Source of the DNA: Pseudoxanthomonas sp. z9
Lineage (GTDB): Bacteria > Pseudomonadota > Gammaproteobacteria > Xanthomonadales > Xanthomonadaceae
Length of the DNA: 64,000 nucleotides
Direction of reading: 5' to 3'
Assembly: GCF_006542425.1 (NCBI RefSeq)
Contig: NZ_VFID01000007.1
Location: 791,943-855,942 of the forward strand
The stretch's first letter is position 1. Each line of letters starts with the position of its first letter. Shown here in pieces: positions 26,143-35,069 of the stretch. The position numbers and the translations under genes are program-made. The notes below the pieces were generated by a model. It ran no database searches. It saw nothing but the letters and a program-made list of their open reading frames with translations, and had not been told where the DNA came from.

Positions 26143-29022
26143 TCACTTCTTGGCGGCCGTCACCGGCTTGCCATCGGCATCGAGCACCGTGACCTCGCCA
26201 ATCTTCAGATCCCGGATCGGCTGCTGGATCTTGGCCAGGTCGCCGACCACCACGTAGGTCAGCGCGTTCGGTTCCAGGGTCTTCGCCGCCGCGGTCACGT
26301 CCTTGGAGGTGATCGCCTCGTTGCGCGCCTTGTAGGTCAGGATGTAATCGTCCGGACGTCCATAGCGCAGGTTGCTGGTCACCTGGCCCATCACCGCGGC
26401 CGCGGTTTCGTAGGCACCCGGCAGCTCCAGCGTGTTGCTGGCGCGGATCTTGGTGACTTCGGCGTCGGAAGCCGGCGCCTCGCCGGTGGCGAAGCGGGTG
26501 ATCTCCGCCTTCAGTTCCTTCACCGAGTCCACGGTCTTGTCGCTCTGCACGGCCGCCTGCGCGAACCACGGACGCTGGCCCAGCGTGTTCGACGCACCGC
26601 TGTACGAACCATAGGCCCAGTGCTTGTCCTCGCGCAGGTTCATGTTGAGGCGCGAACTGAACTGGCCGCCGAGCACCCCGTTGGCGAAATCGAAATCGAT
26701 CGTGCCCTTGTCGCCGGTCGGCGGAATCAACTGGCCGACATAGATGTTGGACTGGATCGCGCCGGGCTGGTCGATCAGGAACACGCGCGGCGCGCCCGGC
26801 TTGGCCACGGTCGGCACCGCCGGCAGGGCCGGAGCGTTGGGCGCGGTCTTCCAGTCGCCCAGGCGGGCTTCGAGCAGCGGGACGATCTGGGCCAGGGTGG
26901 TGTCGCCCACCACGATCACGCGGGCCTTGTCCGGTTGCAGCCAGTCACGGTGGAATGCGGTCAGGTCATCCCGGCTCAGCGAGGCAATCGATGCCTCGGT
27001 GCCGCTGCCGGTGAACGGAATCGCGTACGGATGGCCCTGACCATACAGCAGCGGCGGCATCACCCGCAGCGCGGCGGTCTGCGGACGCGCCTTCTCCTGC
27101 TTGATGCCGGCGATCCAGGTCGCGCGCACGCGCTCGAGTTCGCCTGCGTCGAAGGTCGGACGACGCAGCACGTCGGCCAGCAGGTCCAGCGATTCGGGCA
27201 GCTTGTCGCTCAGCGCCGACAAGCCGACCGAGGCGCTGTCCAGACCGGCGCCGGTGGTCAGTTCGGCGCCCAGCGCTTCCTTGCGTGCGGCGAACTGCAG
27301 TGCGCTGTAGTCGCCCGCGCCCTCGTCCAGCATCTGCATGGTGAAGCTGGCGGTGCCGAGTTTCTTGCCCACGTCGGCGGTGTAGCCACCGGGGAACTGC
27401 ACCGAGAGCTGCACCACCGGCGTTTCATGGCGCTCGGCCAGCACGACTTCCATGCCGTTGGACAGCCTGGCGCGGTGCAGGGCCGGGAACTTCAGATCCG
27501 GGAACGAGGCGGTCTTGGGCACGCCCTGGCTGCGGTCGACGTCGGTCTTGACCGTCTTGAACTTCGGATCCACCGCCGGGATTTCCGCCGGCCGGGTCGC
27601 CGGGGCGGCCAGCACGGTTTCCGGCAGCGAGGACAGCGGCTTGTCGCTGGGCTGCACCACCAGCGTATGCGAACCCGTGCCCAGCCACTGGCGTGCAACG
27701 GCCTGGATGCTGGCCGGGGTGGCCTTCATCAGTTCATTGAGTTCGTCGCGGTAGCAGTCCGGCTTGCCCTGGTAGACCGTGCAGGACGCCAGCACGTCGG
27801 ACTTGCCGCCGAACCCGCCGATGCGCTCGATACCGCGCACGAAACCGGCGCGGCTGTAGGTGCGCGCCTGCTCGACTTCAGCGGCGGTCGGACCTTCGTT
27901 GATCAGGCGCTGGATTTCCTCGTCCAGCACTTTCTCCACCTTGGCCGGATCCACGCCGTCCTTGACGGTGGCGCTGACGATGAAGGTGCCGGCGATTTCG
28001 CTCAGCCAGGGCATGGTGCTGACCTGGTCGGCGATCTTGTCGCCATGCACCAGGCGGGCATCCAGCCGCGAGGACGCGCTGCCGCCGAGGATCTGCGAAA
28101 ACAGTTCCAGCTGCGTCGCGTCCGGCGTGCCCATCTCGGCCACCGGCCAGGCGCGGTAGATGCGTACCTGCGGCACGCGATCGGGCACCGTCTCGCGGGT
28201 GTCCTGCGCGCGCTTGGGGATGTTGGGCTTCATGTCCGCCAGCGTCGCGCTGGCCGGGATGTCGCCGAAATAGCGGGTGACCTTTTCCTTGGCGGTCTTC
28301 AGGTCGATGTCGCCGGCCAGCACCAGCACCGCGTTGTTCGGGCCGTACCAGCTGCGGAACCAGGTCTTCACGTCGTCCAGGGTGGCGGCGTCCAGATCGG
28401 CCATCGAGCCAATGGTCTGCCAGCTGTACGGATGGCCCGGCGGATACAGGGCCTCGAAGATCTTGGTGTAGATGCGCCGGCCGTAGGGCTGGTTCTCGCC
28501 CTGGCGCTTTTCGTTCTGGACCACGCCGCGCTGTTCGTCCAGCGCCTTCTGGTCGATCGCGCCGAGCAGGTGCCCCATGCGGTCCGATTCCATCCACAGC
28601 GCCATGTCGAGTGCGGTGGTCGGCACGTTCTGGAAGTAGTTGGTGCGGTCCTGGTTGGTGGTGCCGTTCTGGTCGGTGGCGCCGACCAGCTCGAAGGGCT
28701 CGAAGAACTCGCCCTTGTGGTTCTCGCTGCCCTGGAACATCAGGTGTTCGAACAGGTGGGCGAAGCCGGTGCGGCCGGGTTGCTCGTTCTTGCTGCCGAC
28801 GTGGTACCAGACGTTGACCGCGACGATCGGCGCCTTGCGGTCGGTATGCACGATCACCCGCAGGCCGTTGGGCAGGGTGAACTCCTCGTAGGGGATGACG
28901 ATGTCGGTGCCGGCCGCCTTGGCCTGGGCCTGGGCGGGTACGGGCGCATAGGCCAGGCCGCCGAGGGCGGTGCCGAGGGCGACGGCAAGCAGCGCGGCAC
29001 GCGGCCGACGGGATGCGATCAT
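26143..29022 (-). CDS. M16 family zinc metalloprotease (959 aa, two-domain)
   Basis: A periplasmic pitrilysin-like protease. The signal peptide is 1-33 (VPAQAQA). The N-terminal domain has HLFEHLMF (H89, E92, H93) and the further ligand Glu in VVQNEKRQGENQP. The C-terminal domain starts after a Pro-rich linker at about 485-510 (LSNGMEVVLAERHETPVVQLSVQF) and lacks HxxEH, as usual. The ATG at 29022 has AAGGAG 7 nt upstream. It is the second protein of this architecture in the window but clearly diverged from 8767-11541. Confidence 0.92.
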   Translation of the reverse strand: MIASRRPRAALLAVALGTALGGLAYAPVPAQAQAKAAGTDIVIPYEEFTLPNGLRVIVHTDRKAPIVAVNVWYHVGSKNEQPGRTGFAHLFEHLMFQGSENHKGEFFEPFELVGATDQNGTTNQDRTNYFQNVPTTALDMALWMESDRMGHLLGAIDQKALDEQRGVVQNEKRQGENQPYGRRIYTKIFEALYPPGHPYSWQTIGSMADLDAATLDDVKTWFRSWYGPNNAVLVLAGDIDLKTAKEKVTRYFGDIPASATLADMKPNIPKRAQDTRETVPDRVPQVRIYRAWPVAEMGTPDATQLELFSQILGGSASSRLDARLVHGDKIADQVSTMPWLSEIAGTFIVSATVKDGVDPAKVEKVLDEEIQRLINEGPTAAEVEQARTYSRAGFVRGIERIGGFGGKSDVLASCTVYQGKPDCYRDELNELMKATPASIQAVARQWLGTGSHTLVVQPSDKPLSSLPETVLAAPATRPAEIPAVDPKFKTVKTDVDRSQGVPKTASFPDLKFPALHRARLSNGMEVVLAERHETPVVQLSVQFPGGYTADVGKKLGTASFTMQMLDEGAGDYSALQFAARKEALGAELTTGAGLDSASVGLSALSDKLPESLDLLADVLRRPTFDAGELERVRATWIAGIKQEKARPQTAALRVMPPLLYGQGHPYAIPFTGSGTEASIASLSRDDLTAFHRDWLQPDKARVIVVGDTTLAQIVPLLEARLGDWKTAPNAPALPAVPTVAKPGAPRVFLIDQPGAIQSNIYVGQLIPPTGDKGTIDFDFANGVLGGQFSSRLNMNLREDKHWAYGSYSGASNTLGQRPWFAQAAVQSDKTVDSVKELKAEITRFATGEAPASDAEVTKIRASNTLELPGAYETAAAVMGQVTSNLRYGRPDDYILTYKARNEAITSKDVTAAAKTLEPNALTYVVVGDLAKIQQPIRDLKIGEVTVLDADGKPVTAAKK

Positions 29023-29136
29023 CGTGTGACTCCTTGTATACAGGTGCGGGATTCCCCAAGAACCCCGGATGCTAACCCGGTCGCGGGAGCCATACACTAG
29101 GCCTCATGGCACGTGCCCCTCAAAGCGAGGTGTCTC

Positions 29137-29841
29137 ATGGATCGTCGCCACTGCCTGGTCACCGGTGCCAATCGCGGGCTGGGACTGGAGTTCGTCCGCC
29201 AATTGCTGGCCCGCGGCGACCATGTCATCGCCGCCTGCCGCCAGCCCGGCAAGGCCAATGCGCTCAACCTGCTGGCCGGTGAACATCCCGGCCGCCTGCA
29301 GGTCCTGCCGCTGGATCTGGCCGAGCCGCGCACGCATGGCGCACTCGCCAACGAAATTGCCCTGGTGACCGATGAGCAGCCGTTGGATCTGCTGATCAAC
29401 AACGCCGGTGTGCTGCGTGGCGGGGAGCGTTTCGGCCAGGTCCAGGCCGCGGATCTGGAAGCCAGTTTCCGCACCAATGCCGCCGGCCCGTTCCTGCTGA
29501 CCCAGGCGCTGGCCCCGCAACTGGCCGACGGTGCAACCGTGGCCAACATTTCCTCGGAAGTCGGTTCCATCGCGCTGCGGCAGGAGTTCCGCACACCCAG
29601 CTACGCGATGGGCAAGGCCGCGCAGAACATGGCGACCTCGTTGCTGGCCCAGGCGCTGGCGGCGCGGGGCATCAAGGTGGTCGCGCTGCATCCGGGCTGG
29701 GTCCGCACCGACATGGGCGGTGCGCAGGCCGCGCTTTCCACGCAGGAATCGGTCGCGGGCCTGCTGCATGTGATCCATCAACTGTCGCCCGGGCAATCCG
29801 GCGGCTTCTTCGACTGGCAGGGCCAGCCGCTGCCCTGGTGA
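29137..29841 (+). CDS. Short-chain dehydrogenase/reductase
   Basis: A 234-residue classical SDR. It has the cofactor motif TGANRGLG, NNAG, the Ser region ANISSEVGS, and the YAMGK catalytic pair, followed by HPGWVRTDMGG. A basic residue after the second strand (CRQPGK) suggests NADP(H). Sequence resembles the C-factor/CsgA-like SDRs found next to M16 proteases, but the substrate is open. The start at 29137 is preceded by GAGG. Its last codons form part of a tandem 14-bp repeat. Confidence 0.87.
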   Translation: MDRRHCLVTGANRGLGLEFVRQLLARGDHVIAACRQPGKANALNLLAGEHPGRLQVLPLDLAEPRTHGALANEIALVTDEQPLDLLINNAGVLRGGERFGQVQAADLEASFRTNAAGPFLLTQALAPQLADGATVANISSEVGSIALRQEFRTPSYAMGKAAQNMATSLLAQALAARGIKVVALHPGWVRTDMGGAQAALSTQESVAGLLHVIHQLSPGQSGGFFDWQGQPLPW

Positions 29842-29876
29842 ACGTGTCCTGGTGAACGTGCCCGGGTGAACCTGTG
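29835..29876 (+). repeat. Three tandem 14-bp repeats at the SDR stop codon
   Basis: Units at 29835-29848, 29849-29862 and 29863-29876 follow CTGGTGAACGTGTC / CTGGTGAACGTGCC / CGGGTGAACCTGTG. The first unit contains the TGA stop of the SDR gene, and the other two repeat that TGA outside the gene. The array looks like recent slippage duplication. Confidence 0.7.
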
Positions 29877-30079
29877 CCAACGGAACCGGCCCCGGCGCAA
29901 CCGTTTCCGCCTAAACGGCATCCAAACCAGCAAGCCCCGGAAATGACCGGATGACGGTGGGAAGGGCGTGTTGGAGGTCACATCCCGCCGCCAGCCACGT
30001 CCCGATAACCAAGAAACGGACGGCGGCACCCGGACACTGGCCGGACACGGACACGAAGAAAGAAACGGATTTCCTTTTG

Positions 30080-30092
30080 AATCAATAAATTG
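30080..30092 (+). promoter_or_regulatory. IHF-type site
   Basis: AATCAATAAATTG matches the IHF consensus WATCAANNNNTTR at every defined position. It lies 3 bp upstream of the -24 promoter element, in an AT-rich patch. Confidence 0.5.
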
Positions 30093-30095
30093 CAG

Positions 30096-30112
30096 TTGGC
30101 ACGAGTCCTGCT
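30096..30112 (+). promoter_or_regulatory. Sigma-54 (-24/-12) promoter candidate for the repeat protein
   Basis: TTGGCACGAGTCCTGCT has the invariant GG (30098-30099) and GC (30110-30111) ten bases apart and matches TGGCACG-N4-TTGCW except for one T-to-C. The predicted start site is near 30123. No enhancer-binding protein gene is adjacent, and no NtrC palindrome is seen upstream. Confidence 0.6.
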
Positions 30113-30261
30113 TTACTTCAACTGCGAACAGAAGCAACCCAAGCAACCCTGACTAAACGCTGAACAAAGGAACTGCAAACACAAGTTCCGCTTGATCTGT
30201 CTGATTAGGTGTACTACCTTACTACCACACCACCCCACAACATCACTACAGAGGCAAAACA

Positions 30262-30654
30262 ATGAACACCAAGACCCTGCTCCCGCTGACCGCCGCCGCC
30301 GTGTTCGCGCTGTGTGCCGGTTCCATGGTCCTGTCGGCCAACAGCTACGCCGACAACAACGCGCAGGCACAGGCCGTCGCTCCGGCGACCAGCCATGTGG
30401 TCGACCTGCCGGCCGTCACCGTCAAGCCCGAAGCCGCCGACCTGGCGCACTACCTGACCTACAAGGACGCGAAGGTCGTGAACCTGCCGGCCGTGACCGT
30501 GACGCCCGATGCGCGCGACCTGGCGTACTACCTGGCCACCCAGACCGCCAGCATCGTCGACATGCCGACCATCACCGTGCGTCCGTCGGCGGAAGATCTG
30601 CAGCAGTTCGCCGTGCAGGCGGGTGTGCTGGCCCAGCAGCTGGCCGCGCGCTGA
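30262..30654 (+). CDS. Secreted 130-aa protein with three 26-residue repeats
   Basis: A small exported protein. The signal peptide is 1-30 (ending NSYA). The mature region is three repeats of exactly 26 residues, with the core VVDLPAVTVKP (from V46), VVNLPAVTVTP (V72) and IVDMPTITVRP (I98), each followed by an acidic/Ala helix ending DLAHYL, DLAYYL or DLQQF. The protein has no Cys after the signal. I do not recognise a family. The alternating strand/helix repeat suggests a small binding or assembly module. The start ATG follows GAGGC, and a sigma-54-type promoter lies upstream. Confidence 0.75.
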   Translation: MNTKTLLPLTAAAVFALCAGSMVLSANSYADNNAQAQAVAPATSHVVDLPAVTVKPEAADLAHYLTYKDAKVVNLPAVTVTPDARDLAYYLATQTASIVDMPTITVRPSAEDLQQFAVQAGVLAQQLAAR

Positions 30655-30983
30655 TTACCGGATTGATTCACGCAACCGCTTCAAGCTTCCACCTGCTTCA
30701 TCGCTCCATCCTCCGGTAAAGCGCGTTCCAGCCGCTGCAGTACCCGCACTTCCGCCGCGCACCGTCCCGCGACGCGCGCGCAGGCCGCACCACCGAAGCC
30801 GTCGATTCCCGTTGAATCCGGCCACGAAGATTTCCGCGATCCCCCGGTCGCCAGGACAAGGAAGCCGCATCCCGCGATGCGGCTTCCCTCCAGAGCATGA
30901 CAGGCACCCACCGGATCGCGGCCGGCTCCCTTCCGCTCGCCGCATCCATGGGAACCTTCCGGTCCGGCCCGTAGAATCCGCGC
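30655..30983. other. Intergenic region before trmL
   Basis: 329 bp between the repeat protein and trmL. The only structure I see is a 12-bp hairpin at 30860-30887. No ORF with a credible RBS or RNA gene is visible. Confidence 0.6.
30860..30887. terminator. 12-bp hairpin without T-run
   Basis: GGAAGCCGCATC and its exact complement flank a 4-nt loop. No T-run follows on either strand, so terminator function is uncertain. It lies about 200 bp after the repeat-protein gene. Confidence 0.4.
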
Positions 30984-31460
30984 ATGACCGCGCTTTCCCT
31001 TGATGTCCTGCTCTACCAGCCGGAAATTCCTCCCAACACCGGCAATGTCATCCGCCTGTGCGCCAACACCGGTGCGCGACTGCACCTGATCCGGCCGCTG
31101 GGTTTCGATCTGGATGATCGGCAACTGCGCCGCGCCGGCCTGGACTACCACGAATACGCCAACCTGCAGGTCCACGATTCGCTCGACGCCGCATTGGCCG
31201 CGCTCGCGCCGACGCGACTGTTCGTATTGAGCACGCGCGGCACGGTCCGGTTCGACCAGCCTCGCTATCAGCCGGGCGACGCGTTCCTGTTCGGCCCGGA
31301 GACCCGCGGACTGCCGCAGGACGTGCTGGACGCCCTGCCGGCCGAACACCGGCTGCGCCTGCCGATGCGCCCGGACAACCGCAGCCTGAACCTGTCCAAC
31401 ACCGTCGCGGTGATGGTGTTCGAGGCCTGGCGCCAGCAGGAATTTCCGGGCGGCGCCTGA
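30984..31460 (+). CDS. trmL: tRNA (cytidine/uridine-34 2'-O)-methyltransferase TrmL
   Basis: A 158-residue SPOUT methyltransferase, the full length of TrmL. It has the N-terminal QPEIPPNTGNVIRLCANTG motif, the trefoil-knot segments LFGPETRGLP and RLPMRPDNRSLNLSNTVAVMVFEA. It methylates the ribose of nucleotide 34 in tRNA-Leu isoacceptors. The ATG at 30984 is the only sensible start. It is convergent with the dadA-like gene 23 bp downstream. Confidence 0.95.
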   Translation: MTALSLDVLLYQPEIPPNTGNVIRLCANTGARLHLIRPLGFDLDDRQLRRAGLDYHEYANLQVHDSLDAALAALAPTRLFVLSTRGTVRFDQPRYQPGDAFLFGPETRGLPQDVLDALPAEHRLRLPMRPDNRSLNLSNTVAVMVFEAWRQQEFPGGA

Positions 31461-31483
31461 TTTTGCGCTTCAACGGCGCCCAG

Positions 31484-32764
31484 TCAGCGGCGCGCGCAGG
31501 TCCCGAAACGTGCGAGGCGGTAGGGCGCCAGCGAAATCGAATTCGCCTCGCCCGTCATCATCCGCGCCATCAGCTCGCCGCTGACCGGTCCCTGGGTCAA
31601 TCCCAGGTGGCCGTGGCCGGTGGCGATGAAGATGCGCTCGTCATCGACGCGATCCAGGATGGGCAGCGAATCCGGCGTGCAGGGTCGCAGGCCGGACCAA
31701 TCCGAAGTCGGTTCTCCGGCCAATGCCGGAAACAACCGACGCGCCTGTGGCGCAAGGCCGCAGATCAGGCCCGGCCGGGGCGGGCGCCCCGGCGCGGTCA
31801 TCTCCTTGAATCCCGTGACCCGCACCCCCGAACGCATCGGTGAAACCACCATGTAGCGTTCCGCCCACAGGGTGGGGCGGCGCACGACGCCTTCCTGTCG
31901 CGGGTAGGTGGCGTGGTAACCGCGCGCGGCCGCCAACGGCAGGCTCAGGCCGAACGGCAGCAGCAGGGCCCCGCTCCAGGCACCGGCGGCGACCACGACC
32001 TGATCGGCATGGAGGTCGCCACCCGAGGTACGCACGCGGTAGCCCGCGCCTTCCCGCTCGATGGCCCGTGCGCTGGCGATCAGGATATCGGCGCCACGAG
32101 CGCTCAACCAGTTGAACAATCGGCGACAGAACTCGCCGGGCTCGCGCACGAACAGCGAATCGCGTTGCAGGACACCATGGCGCAAGAAATCGGCCAGGCC
32201 CGGTTCGAGCGCACGCAGTTGCGCGGCATCCAGCACATCGAACGCGACACCGTGCCGCTGCATGTGGGCACGCGCGCCGGCAGCGCGCTCGAACGTCGCG
32301 TCCTCGCTGTAGACATGCAGGTAACCGGTAGGGGCGACCAGATCCATCGCGCCGATGGTTTCGGCCAGCTCCAGCCACGCGGCGCGCGCGCCCTGGTTGA
32401 GTGCCTGGGTCGCATCGATGATCGCCGGCAGTCGCTGCGCGCCGCCGGCCCGCAGGAACCGCCACAACCAGCCGGCATAGTGCGGCCATGCACCCGCGTC
32501 GAGCTTGAAGGGCGCCAGTGGATCGCACAGCCCGCGCAGCGCTGGCCCAAGCATGCCGGGCATCGACTGCGGCATCAGATTGCCGATCGACACCGCGCCC
32601 GCATTGCCATGGGACGCGTCGCCTGCGGGTCCGCGCGGATCAACGAGCAGGCAGGACAGGCCACGGCGCTGCAACTGGAACGCCACCGACAGGCCCACGA
32701 TGCCGCACCCGATCACCGCGACGTCGATGACGCGCGGCGGGGGCCGCCAGGAATCGGAACTCAT
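31484..32764 (-). CDS. DadA-like FAD-dependent D-amino-acid dehydrogenase
   Basis: A 426-residue flavoprotein of the DAO fold. The N-terminal FAD motif is VIGCGIVGLSVAFQLQRRG. HGNAGAVSIGNLMPQSMPG is the DadA-type substrate/FAD segment, and the C-terminal VRVTGFKEMT...GLRPCTPDSLPILDR...GHGHLGLTQGPVSGELMA closes the FAD site. It likely oxidises D-alanine or other D-amino acids to keto acids at the membrane. It overlaps the VanX-type gene by ATGA and ends the five-gene operon starting near 39.6 kb. Context points to catabolism of D-Ala released from cell-wall peptides. Confidence 0.85.
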   Translation of the reverse strand: MSSDSWRPPPRVIDVAVIGCGIVGLSVAFQLQRRGLSCLLVDPRGPAGDASHGNAGAVSIGNLMPQSMPGMLGPALRGLCDPLAPFKLDAGAWPHYAGWLWRFLRAGGAQRLPAIIDATQALNQGARAAWLELAETIGAMDLVAPTGYLHVYSEDATFERAAGARAHMQRHGVAFDVLDAAQLRALEPGLADFLRHGVLQRDSLFVREPGEFCRRLFNWLSARGADILIASARAIEREGAGYRVRTSGGDLHADQVVVAAGAWSGALLLPFGLSLPLAAARGYHATYPRQEGVVRRPTLWAERYMVVSPMRSGVRVTGFKEMTAPGRPPRPGLICGLAPQARRLFPALAGEPTSDWSGLRPCTPDSLPILDRVDDERIFIATGHGHLGLTQGPVSGELMARMMTGEANSISLAPYRLARFGTCARR

Positions 32765-33474
32765 TGCACCGGTATGTCGTAGGCGGTCGTGGGCGTAGGT
32801 TCCGGCTGGAAGGTGTAATGCCACCATTCCAGCGGATAGTTGCGGAAACCGCGGCGCTCCATCGCCGCGAGCAGGCGTTGGCGGTTGGCTTTCTGCTCGC
32901 CGCCGATGCGCGGATCGTCCGTGTTGGCCAGGGTGTCGAAGCGATCGAATCCGGTCCCCATGTCCAGCAACTCGCAGCGCGCGCCGTCGCACCGTTCCAG
33001 TCCCAGATCCACCGTGGCACCGCGACTGTGGCCCGAACTCTCTGCGATGTAGCCGTCCAGCAGCGTCGACTTGTCCAGGTTCGGATAGAAGCGCGCCTTG
33101 GTGCGCTGATCCGCCGGATCCCGCGCCCAGCGCACGAAGTCCTTCACCGCGCGCACCGGCCGATAGCAATCGAACAGGCGCAGGCGATAGCCGTCGGTGG
33201 CCAGATCCGCCGCCACCTGTTGCAGCGCCTCGGCTGCAGGCCGCAGCAGATAGCACTTCGGCGCCAGGTAGCCTTCCACGGTCCTGCCCACGAAGTTGTC
33301 GTCGCCGGCGTAGCGGATTTCGAGCGTCGCCAGCGGGACGCGCTCGCCCACGTCGACCAGATCGACCTGATCAAAGCGCGTCGCCGTCGAGACCGTCACC
33401 TCGCCGGCCTGGGCGAAAGCCATGCCCGCGATCACCAGCAGGCCCACACACAACGACTTGCCGACACGCATCAT
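32761..33474 (-). CDS. VanX/DdpX-type D-alanyl-D-alanine dipeptidase
   Basis: A 237-residue exported M15D peptidase. After the signal peptide (1-24) the VanX active-site set is complete: R105 (FDCYRPV), zinc ligands H149 and D156 (SGHSRGATVD), base E216 and ligand H219 (LEWWHY). These spacings equal those of VanX (His-7-Asp, Glu-3-His). It hydrolyses free D-Ala-D-Ala. In this non-resistance context (no vanH/vanA) it more likely feeds D-Ala to the DadA-like enzyme encoded next. The start at 33474 is 1 nt after the upstream stop. A second ATG follows immediately. Confidence 0.9.
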   Translation of the reverse strand: MMRVGKSLCVGLLVIAGMAFAQAGEVTVSTATRFDQVDLVDVGERVPLATLEIRYAGDDNFVGRTVEGYLAPKCYLLRPAAEALQQVAADLATDGYRLRLFDCYRPVRAVKDFVRWARDPADQRTKARFYPNLDKSTLLDGYIAESSGHSRGATVDLGLERCDGARCELLDMGTGFDRFDTLANTDDPRIGGEQKANRQRLLAAMERRGFRNYPLEWWHYTFQPEPTPTTAYDIPVQ

Positions 33475-33475
33475 G

Positions 33476-35044
33476 TCAATCGCATCCGCCGGTCCGCTGG
33501 AAATCCAGGTCCGCATAGTCATAGCTGAAATCGGCGTCTGGGTCGACGTGGGACAGGGTCATGCGCGGCAGCGTCCCCGCCGTGGCGGGATGAAACGCCA
33601 GCCAGGGCTCGGCGTCGACGCTGTCATCGTCCCAGTCCACCAGCCAGCGATCGCCGACCTTCATCACCCGGCCCGCCAACATCGGCGAACGCGCCGACTG
33701 GAATCTCACGCCGTCATCCTTGGCGCACAGCGATACCTCGCCGAACCACGGATCACGGTATCGCCCCGTTCGTTCCGCGAGTTCCGTCCGGGTCGCGGGT
33801 CGGCGTGCGGAAGTATCCGGCTTGCGTTTCTGCACCGGCACCGCCGCTTCCTCGCGCGCGATGTCTTCGGCGTAGTGGGCCACCGACACTTTCTGCGCGG
33901 GTGCGGTGTAGTGCTTGGTCAGCACTTCGCCTAGCACCGAGCGTGCGTCCTCGCCTTCGCCATTGATCAGGATGACGATGCCGACCTTCTTGTCCGGCAG
34001 CAGGATGACCGAGGAATACATGCCGGCCAGCGTGCCGGTGTGCGCTACCTTCCAGACGCCGTCCACATCGGACAGCCGCCAGCCATAGCCGTAGGCGGAG
34101 AAACGGCTGTTGTCCCACTCGCGCATCCGCGTGGAAACCGGCATCGGCATGTGCGCCGTCCATACCGCGCGCCGCTGTTCGGCGCTCAGCCAGGCGGGCT
34201 GTCGTTCCGGCGACAGCCACATGCCAACCCAGGTCAGCATGTCGTTGAGGCTGCAACGGATGCCGCCGGCGGCCATCGAGGTGATGTCGGGAACGATGGC
34301 GCCGTCTTCGCGAATCGGCACATTGCCTGTCGCGTTGCGCATATGCGGCTGGGCAACGTTGCCAACCTTTTCGCGGTTCCACTCGCCGACCTGGCAGCGG
34401 GTCATTCCCAGTGGTTCGAAAAGCTCCTTCCGCACCAGAACGTCATAAGGCGCGCCGCCCGCGGCCGCCGCCACCTCGCCAGCGACCACGTACAGCAGGT
34501 TGTCGTAGGCATAGTGCGAACGGAAGCTGTGGGTCGGCTTGAGATGTTGCAGCCCGGCGATGATGTCCTGGCGGGTGAAGTCATTGGGCTCCGGCCAGAG
34601 CATCAAATCCCCGGCGCCAAGACCCAGGCCGCTGTTGTGGATCAGCAGATCCCGCACCTGCATGTTCCGCGTCACCCACGGATCATGCATGCGGAACTGA
34701 GGCAGATATCGGGTGACCGGATCGTCCCATTTCAGCTTTCCCTGATCGACCAGCCGGGCCAGCACGGCAGCGGTCATGGCCTTGGTGTTGGAGGCGATCT
34801 TGAAGAGGGTGTCGGGGTTGATGGGCTGCCCAGTGCCCACGGCTAGTTCGCCTTCGGTACGCTGGTAGACGACCTTGCCGTCTTCGATGATGCCGACGGC
34901 GATGCCGGGCAATCGATAACGGGTGATGGTTCCCGCAATCGCGGCGTCGACCGGATCGCGATCGATCGCGATCGCAGAAAAAGAAATCCCTGCCAGGAGC
35001 AAGCAGGGAAGCAGGGGATTCAGGCGCTTTCTGGTCGTTTGCAT
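33476..35044 (-). CDS. S12 family serine hydrolase (beta-lactamase/D-aminopeptidase-like) with C-terminal DUF3471-type domain
   Basis: A 522-residue exported serine hydrolase. Signal peptide 1-26. Active-site motifs are SNTK (S85-K88), YDN in SHYAYDNLLY and HTGTLAG in place of KTG. The HTG form and the large C-terminal beta domain (about 400-520, TGRYRDPWFGEVSLCAKDDGVRFQS...) are typical of S12 D-aminopeptidases/esterases rather than resistance beta-lactamases. It likely acts on D-amino-acid-containing peptides in the periplasm. The ATG at 35044 is preferred for the signal peptide, although its SD is weak. Confidence 0.85.
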   Translation of the reverse strand: MQTTRKRLNPLLPCLLLAGISFSAIAIDRDPVDAAIAGTITRYRLPGIAVGIIEDGKVVYQRTEGELAVGTGQPINPDTLFKIASNTKAMTAAVLARLVDQGKLKWDDPVTRYLPQFRMHDPWVTRNMQVRDLLIHNSGLGLGAGDLMLWPEPNDFTRQDIIAGLQHLKPTHSFRSHYAYDNLLYVVAGEVAAAAGGAPYDVLVRKELFEPLGMTRCQVGEWNREKVGNVAQPHMRNATGNVPIREDGAIVPDITSMAAGGIRCSLNDMLTWVGMWLSPERQPAWLSAEQRRAVWTAHMPMPVSTRMREWDNSRFSAYGYGWRLSDVDGVWKVAHTGTLAGMYSSVILLPDKKVGIVILINGEGEDARSVLGEVLTKHYTAPAQKVSVAHYAEDIAREEAAVPVQKRKPDTSARRPATRTELAERTGRYRDPWFGEVSLCAKDDGVRFQSARSPMLAGRVMKVGDRWLVDWDDDSVDAEPWLAFHPATAGTLPRMTLSHVDPDADFSYDYADLDFQRTGGCD

Positions 35045-35069
35045 CGGGTGGTCCCGTACCACGGAACAG

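Larger units (their letters stand above)
29842..30261. other. Long intergenic region with sigma-54-type promoter and AT-rich leader
   Basis: 420 bp between the SDR gene and the repeat protein. It starts with the tandem repeats, passes through ordinary GC-rich DNA, and from about 30050 becomes markedly AT-richer. That part holds an IHF consensus (30080-30092) and a -24/-12 promoter (30096-30112). From there to the ATG at 30262 it is an A/C-rich leader of about 139 nt without an evident hairpin. No other gene is seen. Confidence 0.65.

Noticed and set aside
26053..29100. A 1015-codon open frame on the plus strand opposite the M16 protease
   Set aside because: Antisense shadow of a gene with catalytic motifs and RBS; its own translation has no recognisable domain and a composition typical of shadow frames.
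30190..30215. A sigma-70 promoter (TTGATC ... TACTAC) in the leader of the repeat protein
   Set aside because: Spacing is only 14 bp; the -24/-12 element at 30096 fits its consensus much better.
32761..33474. VanX-type dipeptidase as a glycopeptide-resistance gene
   Set aside because: No vanH, vanA/B ligase or vanRS is present; the organism is Gram-negative and the neighbours are D-amino-acid and murein-peptide catabolic genes.
33476..35044. S12 hydrolase as an AmpC-type resistance beta-lactamase
   Set aside because: It has HTG instead of KTG, an extra C-terminal domain and no ampR neighbour; it fits D-aminopeptidase/esterase-like S12 proteins better.
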